Under the pieces are notes generated by a model. It was not told the origin of the DNA. It searched no databases and saw nothing but the letters and a program-made list of their open reading frames with translations. A stretch of DNA of 64,000 nucleotides from Paenibacillus pini JCM 16418 (GTDB lineage Bacteria; Bacillota; Bacilli; Paenibacillales; Paenibacillaceae), in contig NZ_BAVZ01000017.1 in NCBI RefSeq assembly GCF_000576305.1, positions 28,184 through 92,183 of the forward strand. The letters are read 5' to 3'. The stretch's first letter is position 1. Every line of letters begins with the position of its first letter. A program made the position numbers and the translations under genes. Below, in pieces: positions 18,545 to 27,086 of the stretch.

Positions 18545-19183
18545 ATGAAGGTAACACAATCAGAATTCGTCATCAGCGCCGTAGGCCCTGATCAATATCC
18601 TGACGACGCCTTGCCAGAGATTGCTCTGGCAGGGCGTTCCAATGTCGGTAAATCGTCGCTCATTAATAAGTTAATCAACCGCAAGAATTTGGCTAGAACA
18701 AGTTCAACTCCAGGTAAGACACAGTGTTTGAACTATTACCGTATTAATGAACAACTGTATTTCGTGGATTTTCCAGGCTATGGATATGCTAAGGTCTCCA
18801 AGACTCAGCGCGAAGCTTGGGGTAAAATGATTGAGCGTTATTTGCTTGAGAGAGAAACTCTTAAACTTGTTTTGCTTGTTGTTGACTTACGTCATCCACC
18901 ATCTAAAGATGATGAGATGATGTATGAGTGGCTTAAGCATTATGAAATTCCAATCTGTGTGGTGGCAACAAAAGCGGACAAGATCCCTCGTAGCCGCTGG
19001 GCGAAACATGCTAAACAGATGAAGACAAGTTTACTTCTACGTGGAGAAGATACGTTTATCATGTATTCATCTGAGACAGGAATGGGTAAAGATGAATTAT
19101 GGTCTGTTATTTTGAATCACAGTAAACGAGATCAATCTAATGAAGATGAGCAACTAATTGAAGAGCTAGGCACAGAAGAATAA
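18545..19183 (+). CDS. ysxC: ribosome-biogenesis GTPase YsxC/EngB
   Basis: 212 residues with GTPase motifs G1 GRSNVGKSSLI, G3 DFPGYGYAKV and G4 ATKADK. It acts late in 50S subunit assembly. It lies 17 bases after lonA, as in B. subtilis, and is probably co-transcribed with it. The C-terminal tail after residue 195 is acidic. No clear terminator follows. Confidence 0.96.
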   Translation: MKVTQSEFVISAVGPDQYPDDALPEIALAGRSNVGKSSLINKLINRKNLARTSSTPGKTQCLNYYRINEQLYFVDFPGYGYAKVSKTQREAWGKMIERYLLERETLKLVLLVVDLRHPPSKDDEMMYEWLKHYEIPICVVATKADKIPRSRWAKHAKQMKTSLLLRGEDTFIMYSSETGMGKDELWSVILNHSKRDQSNEDEQLIEELGTEE

Positions 19184-19396
19184 CTCTATGTGAGTAAACT
19201 TTTCGTCATATAACGTAGGGAATCAGACATTTTCCTATAGGAAAGTGAGCAACATATATGAATTTTCATCTATATTAGCTTTTAATCCGATTTTTTATGG
19301 AATACGGTGAAAATTCATTGTATAGTTGGCAGGAAATCTACTTACATTGTGCTGTATAATATAGCTAGGATCGTTAAAAGAATTGAGGAGATTTTT

Positions 19397-19984
19397 ATGG
19401 CTCAGCGGTTAGCCACAGAATATGTAAAAGCCACTTTACAAATGACAGAATTACAAATGAACCAGTTTATGCATTCGGCGGATTGTTGTCATGTACACCC
19501 TTTTGTTAAGGTGCTTGATAGCGGAGGACAAGAAATTGTGCTGGAAGACGAAGGCGGTGAGGAGGTTCATTTCCCTCTGGAAAGTAAGGATGGGTTGTAT
19601 GTCTGTGAGTTGTCATGCCGCTTGGTAAACCCTCGCTTAACTAATCTAGTACGAAAGCTTTTTATCGCTTGCAAAGGTAATGGCATCGTAAATCGTATTT
19701 ATGAAGGATTCACAATGATGTATGAATATGAGAAAGGCTCTGTTCAGAAGATCGCTGAAATTTCGCCTTTGGGTACGAAGCTGACCTACGAAAGAAATCA
19801 GAGCTCTGAAGGACTGCAACGTGTTTTTCAGTCCAACGAAGTAGAACAGGAAATATCTAGATTGTATCAGGATATTAATTTCTGGCTTGATGAACGGAAC
19901 AAGGCGATGACGAAAGAGCAAATTGCTATGATTGATCATAAACTTCATTTGAGCACTGTTAAATGGTTCGCACTTGAGGCATAA
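19397..19984 (+). CDS. unrecognised conserved-looking cytosolic protein
   Basis: 195 residues from ATG 19397 (GAGGAG lies 6 bases ahead; an upstream in-frame ATG at 19307 has no ribosome site). There is no signal peptide or membrane segment. The sequence is mixed alpha/beta with a Cys-Cys-His stretch SADCCHVHPFVKV at about 28-40 and VCELSCRLVNPRL at about 70. The C-terminus is helical with charged residues. I do not recognise a family. It stands alone between ysxC and speD, with a terminator after it. A metal site from the Cys and His residues is possible but unproven. Confidence 0.7.
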   Translation: MAQRLATEYVKATLQMTELQMNQFMHSADCCHVHPFVKVLDSGGQEIVLEDEGGEEVHFPLESKDGLYVCELSCRLVNPRLTNLVRKLFIACKGNGIVNRIYEGFTMMYEYEKGSVQKIAEISPLGTKLTYERNQSSEGLQRVFQSNEVEQEISRLYQDINFWLDERNKAMTKEQIAMIDHKLHLSTVKWFALEA

Positions 19985-20002
19985 ACTTGAATACAATACA
20001 CT

Positions 20003-20033
20003 AAAGGATCCTTATTTATGAGGATCCTTTTTT
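20003..20033 (+). terminator. terminator upstream of speD
   Basis: AAAGGATCCT (20003-20012) pairs with AGGATCCTTT (20021-20030) around an 8-base loop, followed by T residues. Confidence 0.9.
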
Positions 20034-20134
20034 AATGAATTTTCATGATCATGTTGTTATAAATTTCATTTTCAACTTCATTTTACAAGGAGCAAACGCG
20101 AAGTAAGAATATTTGGAATATTTTTAAAAAACTA

Positions 20135-20163
20135 TTGCTTTTACCTCGTATAGATGTTATTTT
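20135..20163 (+). promoter_or_regulatory. likely promoter of speD
   Basis: TTGCTT (20135-20140), 17 bases, TATTTT (20158-20163). Transcription from here would begin about 15 bases before the structured leader. Confidence 0.5.
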
Positions 20164-20185
20164 TAATCTCGTTGAAAAGAATATT

Positions 20186-20293
20186 AGGAACCAGGATTCA
20201 CTCAGGACATTAATGTTGCGAGAGATTATTCCCTCGAGAAGTGAATGACGTAGGTCCTAGCGGATGAAATTTTCAAACATTTTATTCCTAGGA
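20186..20293 (+). promoter_or_regulatory. structured speD leader, possible RNA switch
   Basis: Nested helices can be drawn by eye. The outer helix is AGGAACC (20186-20192) with GGTCCT (20253-20258), with one bulged base. The middle helix is ATTCACT (20196-20202) with AGTGAAT (20240-20246). Inside are ACATT/AATGT (20207-20216) and CGAG/CTCG (20219-20222 with 20233-20236). The right arm of the outer helix overlaps TCCTAG (20255-20260), which is also complementary to CTAGGA (20288-20293), the edge of the ribosome site GGAAGGGGGA. The two helices exclude each other. This is the layout of a translation-controlling switch; a ligand is not known. Confidence 0.45.
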
Positions 20294-20309
20294 AGGGGGA
20301 AACCGAAAG

Positions 20310-20708
20310 ATGGAATATTCAACTTTCGGAAGACATGTTGCTGTTGATACTTGGGGAGTCGATTTTGACAAGCTGAATAATGCGGAATTTTTGCAAGCAC
20401 AAATGGTTGATGCTGCAGAAGCATGCGGAGCTACAGTGATGTCAGTACAATCCAAGCAGTTTGAGCCGCAAGGCGCTACGGTACTTGTATTACTCTCAGA
20501 AAGTCACCTCTCGATTCATACGTACCCTGAGAGAGGGTTTGCAGCCATTGACTGCTACACTTGCGGGGAGACGGTTGATCCTCAGTTGGCTATCGATTAC
20601 CTGGTATCCGTACTGAAACCTGAAAAAACTTATGCCAAGAAACTTGTTCGTGGTTTGGGTGAAATGACGGTGGAAACACCAGAAATGAAACAGGCTGAAC
20701 TCGTTTAA
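20310..20708 (+). CDS. speD: S-adenosylmethionine decarboxylase proenzyme (SpeD/SpeH class)
   Basis: 132 residues, the small prokaryotic class. The self-cleavage site is Glu64-Ser65 in LSESHLSIHTYPE; Ser65 becomes the pyruvoyl cofactor after cleavage. His70 and the Cys of DCYTCGE match family active-site residues. It makes decarboxylated SAM, the aminopropyl donor for spermidine. No speE is next to it. The ATG follows a purine-rich AAGGGGGA after the structured leader, and a clean terminator ends the unit. Confidence 0.95.
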   Translation: MEYSTFGRHVAVDTWGVDFDKLNNAEFLQAQMVDAAEACGATVMSVQSKQFEPQGATVLVLLSESHLSIHTYPERGFAAIDCYTCGETVDPQLAIDYLVSVLKPEKTYAKKLVRGLGEMTVETPEMKQAELV

Positions 20709-20742
20709 TGAAACGGCTCTGCAGTTGATATAACGAAAGATT

Positions 20743-20779
20743 ATGACCATGGGACATCTTCCATGGTCATTTGTTTTTT
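20743..20779 (+). terminator. terminator of speD
   Basis: ATGACCATGG (20743-20752) pairs exactly with CCATGGTCAT (20761-20770), followed by TTGTTTTTT. Confidence 0.92.
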
Positions 20780-20828
20780 ACACGCCCATATAATAAGTAG
20801 TAGAGCTTGTATGGAGGAGCGTGTACCG

Positions 20829-21353
20829 ATGAGAAGAAGAAGGGGAAAAGATTTTATATTTTTAGGTTTAATGATTGTCCTTATTGGGTTTATTGTATTT
20901 GAAGGGTACCGATTGATGAGGCCACAGAGTGACCGCGCAGATGCGGGACAAATGTTATTTGAGGTCGCTCATTTTCAAATGCAGATACTAAGCACCTCGC
21001 TACTTGATGCTACTAACAGTACGCATACAGATCAGTTGAATGGACTAAAGCTAGCTGCATATTCTGCCGCTTACAGTCATCAGCGGCTCGCTAGTGTATT
21101 TGGGGCGAGTTCACTTAATCAGCTCTCCGCTATTGCTGATTTGGTTAACCTCATATCGGAATGGCAAATTGGTGGGGATCGACCATTGTCTGAACAGGAT
21201 CGAAAAATCATTCGACAATACAGTGAAAAATTTGGGGGCGTGCTGCCTGTCTACCAGCAGCTGATGAGTGCCAGCGGTCATGTGATTTCTTCTCAAGATG
21301 ATGATTTGGAGCGGATTAACAAGGAGCTTTCACTTATCGTTAAGAATAAATAG
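20829..21353 (+). CDS. unrecognised single-pass membrane protein
   Basis: 174 residues from ATG 20829, preceded by GGAGGAG at 20813-20819 (an ATG at 20763 lies in the speD terminator). A basic MRRRRGK start and one hydrophobic helix at about 9-28 (FIFLGLMIVLIGFIVFEGY) suggest an N-in anchor with a helical extracytoplasmic domain. No catalytic motif is seen and I do not recognise the family. It lies between speD and hemA. Confidence 0.65.
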   Translation: MRRRRGKDFIFLGLMIVLIGFIVFEGYRLMRPQSDRADAGQMLFEVAHFQMQILSTSLLDATNSTHTDQLNGLKLAAYSAAYSHQRLASVFGASSLNQLSAIADLVNLISEWQIGGDRPLSEQDRKIIRQYSEKFGGVLPVYQQLMSASGHVISSQDDDLERINKELSLIVKNK

Positions 21354-21474
21354 ACAAATGAACCGTATAAGTCTGTAGTATTTAAGACAAACTATGAACA
21401 CTTGTACAGTCTCCGAGTAAAGCACTCGATTTCATAAACATTTCATAAAATAGATAAGGGAATTTGTCTTTCTG

Positions 21475-21483
21475 TGGTATAAT
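21475..21483 (+). promoter_or_regulatory. extended -10 promoter of the hem operon
   Basis: TGGTATAAT gives a perfect -10 with the extended TGn element; the -35 region is poor. A short hairpin with a run of nine Ts (ATCC TTCAAC GGAT, 21517-21540) lies in the leader and could attenuate transcription before hemA. Confidence 0.65.
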
Positions 21484-21568
21484 TATGACATTGTAATTGA
21501 ATGTAGACAAAAAAATATCCTTCAACGGATCTTTTTTTTTGAATAGATACAAGGCAGGTGAATACGTA

Positions 21569-22963
21569 ATGCACATCGTCGTTGTCGGATTAAATTATCG
21601 CACGGCGCCTGTAGAAGTAAGGGAGCGATTTACGTTTGCGGAAAAGGATTTGCCGGAAGCATTAAGTCAGCTTTTACTTACAAAGAGCGTGATGGAAGGT
21701 ACGATTGTAGCTACTTGCAACCGGACAGAAATCTATGTGGTTGTGGATCGACTGCATATGTGCGGTTATTTTATCCGTAGTTTTATCGAACAATGGTTTG
21801 ATATTCCTCGAGAGGAATTTACAAAACATCTGTATATATATGAAGATGAACAGGCTATTTCGCATTTATTTCGTGTAACTTGTGGACTGGATTCTATGGT
21901 CATTGGTGAGACGCAAATTTTGGGGCAGGTTCGCCAAGCTTTTCTACAGGCACAACAAGAAAAAGCCACGGGAACTTGGTTTAATATGCTGTTCAAACAG
22001 GCTGTTACGCTAGGTAAACGTGCCCATTCCGAGACGTCCATTGGAGAAAGTGCTGTTTCGGTCAGCTACGCAGCCGTGGAGCTGGGCAAACGGATTTTTG
22101 GTATGTTTACAAATAAAAAGGTTCTCATCCTTGGTGCTGGTAAAATGAGCGAGCTGACGGTTAAGCATTTATATGCTAATGGAGCGGAAGAAGTCATTGT
22201 CGCGAATCGGACGCTTTCCCGTGCAGAGGAACTCGCTAGTAAGTTCAACGGTACACCATGTACGATGGAGCAAGCGATTGAACGTTTGAATGAAGTAGAT
22301 ATTCTGATCAGTTCAACGGGAGCTAAAGAATATGTACTTTCTCCAGAGCAAGTCGGCCACAGTATGAAGAAGCGCCAAGCACGTCCTATGTTTATTATAG
22401 ATATTGCGGTTCCGCGGGATATCGATCCTACTATTGCTGAACTCCAAAACGTGTTCTTGTATGATATTGATGATTTAGAAGGCATTGTCGAAAGTAATCT
22501 GGAGATGCGCCGTTCGGAAGCAGCCAAAATTGAAGTGATGATCCAGGAAGAAATGGATACATTCTATCAGTGGCTTAAGACATTAGGTGTCCGCCCTGCT
22601 ATTCGCGCGCTTCAGGACAAGTCCGTTGCCATTCATGAAGAGACACTTTCAAGCCTCTTTAATAAGCTTCCCGAATTGGACGAGCATCAACGTAAGGTAA
22701 TACGACGATTGACCAAGAGCATTGTGAATCAAATGATGCATGATCCAATTCATCGGATCAAGGAAATGACAGGCGGACAGCAGGGTGCTGAGGCGCTCGA
22801 CTTTTTCACTAAAATATTTGCTTTGGAAGATGAAATGAATGAGCCTGACCCGGATCACAATACCCGGGAAACATCGAAACCCACACAGGCGGGTAACAGT
22901 GATCAAACTTCTGGGAACAAGTCATCTACGTATAGGGTTTCGCTGTCTCCAGCAAGCCTGTAA
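21569..22963 (+). CDS. hemA: glutamyl-tRNA reductase
   Basis: 464 residues. The catalytic Cys50 lies in VATCNRTE, with DSMVIGETQILGQVR, a family signature, and a Rossmann NADPH domain at about 165-300 (VLILGAGKMSELTVKHL). The C-terminal dimerisation helix follows. It reduces Glu-tRNA to glutamate semialdehyde, the first committed step of tetrapyrrole synthesis. The C-terminal tail after about 430 is polar and longer than usual. ATG 21569 follows GGCAGGTGA. It is the first gene of hemA-hemX-sirC-hemC-cobA/hemD-hemB-hemL. Confidence 0.97.
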   Translation: MHIVVVGLNYRTAPVEVRERFTFAEKDLPEALSQLLLTKSVMEGTIVATCNRTEIYVVVDRLHMCGYFIRSFIEQWFDIPREEFTKHLYIYEDEQAISHLFRVTCGLDSMVIGETQILGQVRQAFLQAQQEKATGTWFNMLFKQAVTLGKRAHSETSIGESAVSVSYAAVELGKRIFGMFTNKKVLILGAGKMSELTVKHLYANGAEEVIVANRTLSRAEELASKFNGTPCTMEQAIERLNEVDILISSTGAKEYVLSPEQVGHSMKKRQARPMFIIDIAVPRDIDPTIAELQNVFLYDIDDLEGIVESNLEMRRSEAAKIEVMIQEEMDTFYQWLKTLGVRPAIRALQDKSVAIHEETLSSLFNKLPELDEHQRKVIRRLTKSIVNQMMHDPIHRIKEMTGGQQGAEALDFFTKIFALEDEMNEPDPDHNTRETSKPTQAGNSDQTSGNKSSTYRVSLSPASL

Positions 22964-22978
22964 GGCTGGTGAGATGAA

Positions 22979-23806
22979 TTGATATCACTCACCGATGTTT
23001 ATGATGCTGGCATTTATATCTACGCCCTGAGCCTTCTGTTTTTTATCTCGGATTGCATACGTCGCAATTCGAGCGCGAAGCGGATGGGAACAGGGCTTCT
23101 TGTTGTCGTTGGAGTGCTACAGGCGTCCGTTCTTGTGGTTCGAGCATGGCAGGAAAGCGCACTACCGATCTTTACCCCCTTTGACTTCTTATTATTATTT
23201 GCTTTTAGTATCGTAGCTGCCTCCGTGATTATAAGTTACTTACAGCGAGTCGATTTTGCTGTGCTTTTACTCACAATGATCGGGTTTAGTGTACTTGTAT
23301 TGAATAGATTATGGTTTACTGCAGGCAATAATCCTCTCTATCATTGGAAGGCAGTACATGGTTTGCTTATACTTCATATTACCCTTGCTAATTTAAGTTT
23401 TGCTGTCCTAACCATTGCTGCTGTGTTCGCAGTTATGTATCTTTTTCTTCATCACAGGCTCAAAGGTAAAAAGTGGACAGATACTGTGCGTCGTCTACCA
23501 AGTCTTGAGTGGATGGATAAATATTCATATATTCTAGTTTTCATCGGTACACCGCTGTTAACTGTATCATTTATCGTTGCGACCTTGTCAGTTATCTCTG
23601 AGGGACGTATGGATTTACTGCTAGATCTGAAGGTGCTCTCCACATTAGTGGGATTAGGTATTTACTATTTTTATTTGATCCAAAAGAGGCTGCAGCAACG
23701 TTCCGGAACGGTGATGGCGAAATGGATTTTGATCGGTTACGTTTTTATTATCATTATATTTATGCTGAATGCTTGGTCTGATTTTCACCGCTGGACAGGA
23801 GAGTGA
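22979..23806 (+). CDS. hemX: HemX-like cytochrome c assembly (CcsA-type) membrane protein
   Basis: 275 residues with about eight membrane helices, including a conserved LYHWKAVHGLLILHITLANL segment with histidines. In B. subtilis HemX lies in the same position and lowers the level of glutamyl-tRNA reductase. It is related to the CcsA/CcmC heme-handling family. The start is TTG 22979 after GGTGAGA; the stop overlaps the next gene (GTGA). Confidence 0.88.
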   Translation: MISLTDVYDAGIYIYALSLLFFISDCIRRNSSAKRMGTGLLVVVGVLQASVLVVRAWQESALPIFTPFDFLLLFAFSIVAASVIISYLQRVDFAVLLLTMIGFSVLVLNRLWFTAGNNPLYHWKAVHGLLILHITLANLSFAVLTIAAVFAVMYLFLHHRLKGKKWTDTVRRLPSLEWMDKYSYILVFIGTPLLTVSFIVATLSVISEGRMDLLLDLKVLSTLVGLGIYYFYLIQKRLQQRSGTVMAKWILIGYVFIIIIFMLNAWSDFHRWTGE

Positions 23807-24459
23807 AGTGCTTGGCGGACTATTTGCCAGTTATGCTGAATTGTGAAGATCGTTTATGCATCGTCATAGGTGGCGGCAACGTCGCTGAACGTAAAGTGCA
23901 TAGCCTCCTTAAATCATCGGCATGTGTAAGAGTAATCAGTCCTAAGCTTACAGAAGGTTTGGAAGAACTTCACCATGAGGCTCAGATCGAATGGATACAA
24001 CGTGATTATAGCCATGGAGATTTATATGGTGGATTTCTGGCATATGCTGCAACGGATCGACAAGTAGTGAATGAAGCTATTTGTCATGAAGCACATAGCC
24101 AAGGGATTCTTGTGAATGTGGTCAATGATTCGGATGCTGGTAACTTTATAAGTCCGAGTGTTCTGCGCAGGGGGAGATTGACCCTTACTGTTTCGACGTC
24201 AGGAGCGGGACCCCTAGTAGCTGCGGAAATTTGTAGTAGACTTGAAGACGAGTTCGGAGAGGAATATGAGCTCTATCTGGAGTTTTTGTGGAGAATTCGC
24301 AAGACGATTAAGGAACAGGTTACCCAGCCGGATATTCGGCAAAGATTATTAAAGAGATTACAGCGCTTGGATGTACTGGATCAGCTGCGAAATGGAACAT
24401 TTCAAGAGTGGGATACCGAGCGAATTCATAGCTGGATTGCGAACAATCAGGAGGAATAA
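23803..24459 (+). CDS. precorrin-2 dehydrogenase / sirohydrochlorin ferrochelatase-like protein
   Basis: 218 residues. An NAD-binding Rossmann start (CIVIGGGNVAERKVHSLL) is followed by the CysG/Met8p-like region NVVNDSDAGNFISPSVLRRG and LTVSTSGAGPLVA. It oxidises precorrin-2 to sirohydrochlorin and may insert iron to make siroheme. Its place inside the hem operon, together with the methyltransferase domain two genes downstream, suggests shared control of heme and siroheme. The start GTG 23803 overlaps the hemX stop by four bases. Confidence 0.88.
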   Translation: MKCLADYLPVMLNCEDRLCIVIGGGNVAERKVHSLLKSSACVRVISPKLTEGLEELHHEAQIEWIQRDYSHGDLYGGFLAYAATDRQVVNEAICHEAHSQGILVNVVNDSDAGNFISPSVLRRGRLTLTVSTSGAGPLVAAEICSRLEDEFGEEYELYLEFLWRIRKTIKEQVTQPDIRQRLLKRLQRLDVLDQLRNGTFQEWDTERIHSWIANNQEE

Positions 24460-24462
24460 TAC

Positions 24463-25419
24463 ATGCGGAAAATTATCGTAGGTAGCAGACAGAGTGTACT
24501 CGCTTTAACTCAGACGGGTCAGGTCATTAAGCAACTAGAACAGCTTTGTGCCCAGAATGCAATTAATTTTACGTTTGAAGTGAAGAAAATTGTGACTAAA
24601 GGTGATCGTATTCTGGATGTAACGTTATCCAAAGTCGGAGGTAAAGGGCTGTTTGTTAAGGAGATTGAACAGGCCTTGATCGAAGGCGAAATTGATATGG
24701 CAGTACATAGCATGAAAGACATGCCTTCGGTTCTTCCTGAAGGATTAATGAACGGTGCAGTACCACGCCGTGTAGATGCCCGTGATTGTCTTATTTCAAG
24801 AGAAGGCAACCGTGTGGAAGATTTACCGCAAGGGGCTAAGGTCGGCACTAGCAGCTTGCGACGTTCTAGTCAATTGAAGGCTTATCGTCCTGATCTTCAA
24901 TTAGAGCCTGTGCGTGGAAATATCGATTCCCGTCTGAAGAAACTAGAGACAGGCGAGTTCGATGCAATATTACTTGCTGCAGCTGGACTCTATCGTATGG
25001 GTTGGGAAGATCGGATTAGCTCTTATATTCCCGTGGAAACTTGTTTACCTGCTGTAGGGCAAGGCGCACTTGGAATTGAATGCCGTGAAGATGATGAAGA
25101 GCTTCGTAAACTTCTGGCTCTTTACAATGATACGGATACCGCGGAAACTGTGGCAGCAGAAAGAAGATTTCTAGCTGTGCTAAACGGGGGATGTCAGGTA
25201 CCTATTGGTGCGCATGCCGTGCTGATTAAAGCTCCAGTAGGACATTCTCATGAAGGCCAGAACATTATAGAATTAACAGGAATGGTAGGGTCGCCTGATG
25301 GGGATATCATCCTCAAGGAGACGCTTGTGGGCAGTGATCCAGTAAAACTTGGCGAAGAAGTGGCAGCCAAGTTAATTGAGCAAGGAGCGGAGAAAATTCT
25401 AGAACAAGTCCTAGAGTAA
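24463..25419 (+). CDS. hemC: porphobilinogen deaminase (hydroxymethylbilane synthase)
   Basis: 318 residues. KIIVGSRQSVLALTQTGQVI at the start, HSMKDMPSVLPEG, and the cofactor-attachment cysteine in LNGGCQVPIGAHA are all diagnostic. It joins four porphobilinogens into hydroxymethylbilane. It lies 3 bases after the sirC-like gene and 13 before the cobA-hemD fusion. Confidence 0.97.
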   Translation: MRKIIVGSRQSVLALTQTGQVIKQLEQLCAQNAINFTFEVKKIVTKGDRILDVTLSKVGGKGLFVKEIEQALIEGEIDMAVHSMKDMPSVLPEGLMNGAVPRRVDARDCLISREGNRVEDLPQGAKVGTSSLRRSSQLKAYRPDLQLEPVRGNIDSRLKKLETGEFDAILLAAAGLYRMGWEDRISSYIPVETCLPAVGQGALGIECREDDEELRKLLALYNDTDTAETVAAERRFLAVLNGGCQVPIGAHAVLIKAPVGHSHEGQNIIELTGMVGSPDGDIILKETLVGSDPVKLGEEVAAKLIEQGAEKILEQVLE

Positions 25420-25432
25420 GGGGAAGAGGCAG

Positions 25433-26989
25433 ATGGCGGGGAAAGTTTATCTGGTGGGTGCGGGTCCAGGACACGCTAAATTAATAACGGTAAAGGGACT
25501 GGAATGTCTTCGTAAAGCGGATGTGGTAGTATACGACCGTTTGGCGGGACCGCAGTTATTGAAAGCTATGAAACCTGGTGCGGAGAAAATATATGTAGGC
25601 AAACTGCCTGACAGGCATACGATGAAGCAAGAAGATATTAATCAGTTGCTTGTCGATTTGGCTCTTCAGGGTAATATCGTTGTTAGATTAAAAGGTGGCG
25701 ATCCTACAATATTTGGTCGTGTAGGTGAGGAAGCTGGTCTACTGAAAAAGAATGGCATTCCTTATGAAATGGTGCCGGGTATTACTTCCGCCATCGGAGT
25801 TCCTGCATATGCGGGTATCCCGGTGACCCATCGGGAGCATGCCTCATCCCTCTCCATCATTACGGGGCACGAGAGTCCCGATAAGCTAGATCATATGATT
25901 CAGTGGGACAAAGTTACGAACGCAACGGGTACGCTGATCTTTATGATGGGCGTATCTAATATTGGATATATCAGTGAACAGCTCCTACGGCACGGCCGTC
26001 GATCTGATACACCGGTGGCGCTTGTACGATGGGGAACACGTGCTGAGCAAGAGACATTGATAGGTACACTTGCTGATATCGAGCAGAAGGTCAAAGATGC
26101 TGGTTTCCAACCGCCCGCAGTGATCGTTGTCGGTGAGGTCGTGCTGCAGCGTGAATTGTTAAAGTGGGCCGAATACTTACCTTTATTTGGGCGGAGAATT
26201 TTGGTGACGCGTGCACGTTCACAGGCTAGTGATCTTGCGGATCGAATTGACGAGCTGGGCGGAGAGCCTTACGAGTTCCCAGTCATCGAAACGATTATGC
26301 CACCTGCAGGTTCGGATGCTGCCAAGGGAATTACGAAAGCACTGTCCCACCTCAATACGTATGAGTGGGTATTCTTCACCAGTGTAAACGGCGTGGAGTA
26401 TTTCTTCCGCCATTTACAAGAACAGGGGCAAGATGTACGTTCTCTCTACCAAGCACAGATTGCTGCTGTAGGGCCAGCGACTGCGCATGCCCTTCAGGAA
26501 CGCGGGATCATTCCCGTCGAGTTACCTGGGCGTTTTCAGGCCGAAGGGCTTATTGAGACGCTAGGCGAGAAGCTTCTTCCCGGTCAGCATGTATTGCTTC
26601 CTCGAGGAGATCTAGCACGCACATGGTTACCTCAGAAACTACGAGAAATGGGACTTCACGTTACAGAGGCCGATACGTATCAAACGGTCGTCACAGGTGA
26701 AGATGATCAGGATCTAATGACGTTGCTTGAAGAAGGCGGTATTCATGCCGTGACCTTCACCAGTTCATCGACTGTGATGAATCTGCTTACTATTCTAAAA
26801 CGAATGGGTGCGGAAGAACCGCTTCAACTTCTCGCGAATTCAGAGATTGTATGTATTGGTGAAGTGACGGCTGAGACTGCGCGCAAGGCTGGACTGAGAG
26901 TCGGCATTGTCGCTGAGGAAGCCACGATCGAAAGTATGGTACAAGCCCTGTGCCAATGGAATACTGGGGTTGCTTTGTCTAATCATTAA
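25433..26989 (+). CDS. cobA-hemD: fused uroporphyrinogen-III C-methyltransferase / uroporphyrinogen-III synthase
   Basis: 518 residues in two enzymes. Residues 1-245 are the SAM methyltransferase CobA/SumT (YLVGAGPGHAKLITVKG, RLKGGDPTIFGR, VPGITSAIGVPAYAGIPVTH). Residues about 250-510 are HemD (RILVTRARSQASDLADRI, YEWVFFTSVNGVEYF, FTSSSTVMNLL). HemD closes the ring to uroporphyrinogen III and CobA dimethylates it to precorrin-2 for siroheme or cobamide. In B. subtilis hemD is a single-domain gene here. The fusion puts both branches at the key intermediate in one polypeptide. Confidence 0.95.
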   Translation: MAGKVYLVGAGPGHAKLITVKGLECLRKADVVVYDRLAGPQLLKAMKPGAEKIYVGKLPDRHTMKQEDINQLLVDLALQGNIVVRLKGGDPTIFGRVGEEAGLLKKNGIPYEMVPGITSAIGVPAYAGIPVTHREHASSLSIITGHESPDKLDHMIQWDKVTNATGTLIFMMGVSNIGYISEQLLRHGRRSDTPVALVRWGTRAEQETLIGTLADIEQKVKDAGFQPPAVIVVGEVVLQRELLKWAEYLPLFGRRILVTRARSQASDLADRIDELGGEPYEFPVIETIMPPAGSDAAKGITKALSHLNTYEWVFFTSVNGVEYFFRHLQEQGQDVRSLYQAQIAAVGPATAHALQERGIIPVELPGRFQAEGLIETLGEKLLPGQHVLLPRGDLARTWLPQKLREMGLHVTEADTYQTVVTGEDDQDLMTLLEEGGIHAVTFTSSSTVMNLLTILKRMGAEEPLQLLANSEIVCIGEVTAETARKAGLRVGIVAEEATIESMVQALCQWNTGVALSNH

Positions 26990-27086
26990 CAGGACATTAT
27001 TCGATATTTTTTAAATTATAAGATTTCATTGTTTTCATAGCATCAACAGCAATTAGATGAATGAACAACCTGGGAGGTTATGAATC

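Noticed and set aside
22066..22527. 153-codon - strand open frame in hemA
   Set aside because: Complete overlap with glutamyl-tRNA reductase and no translation signals.
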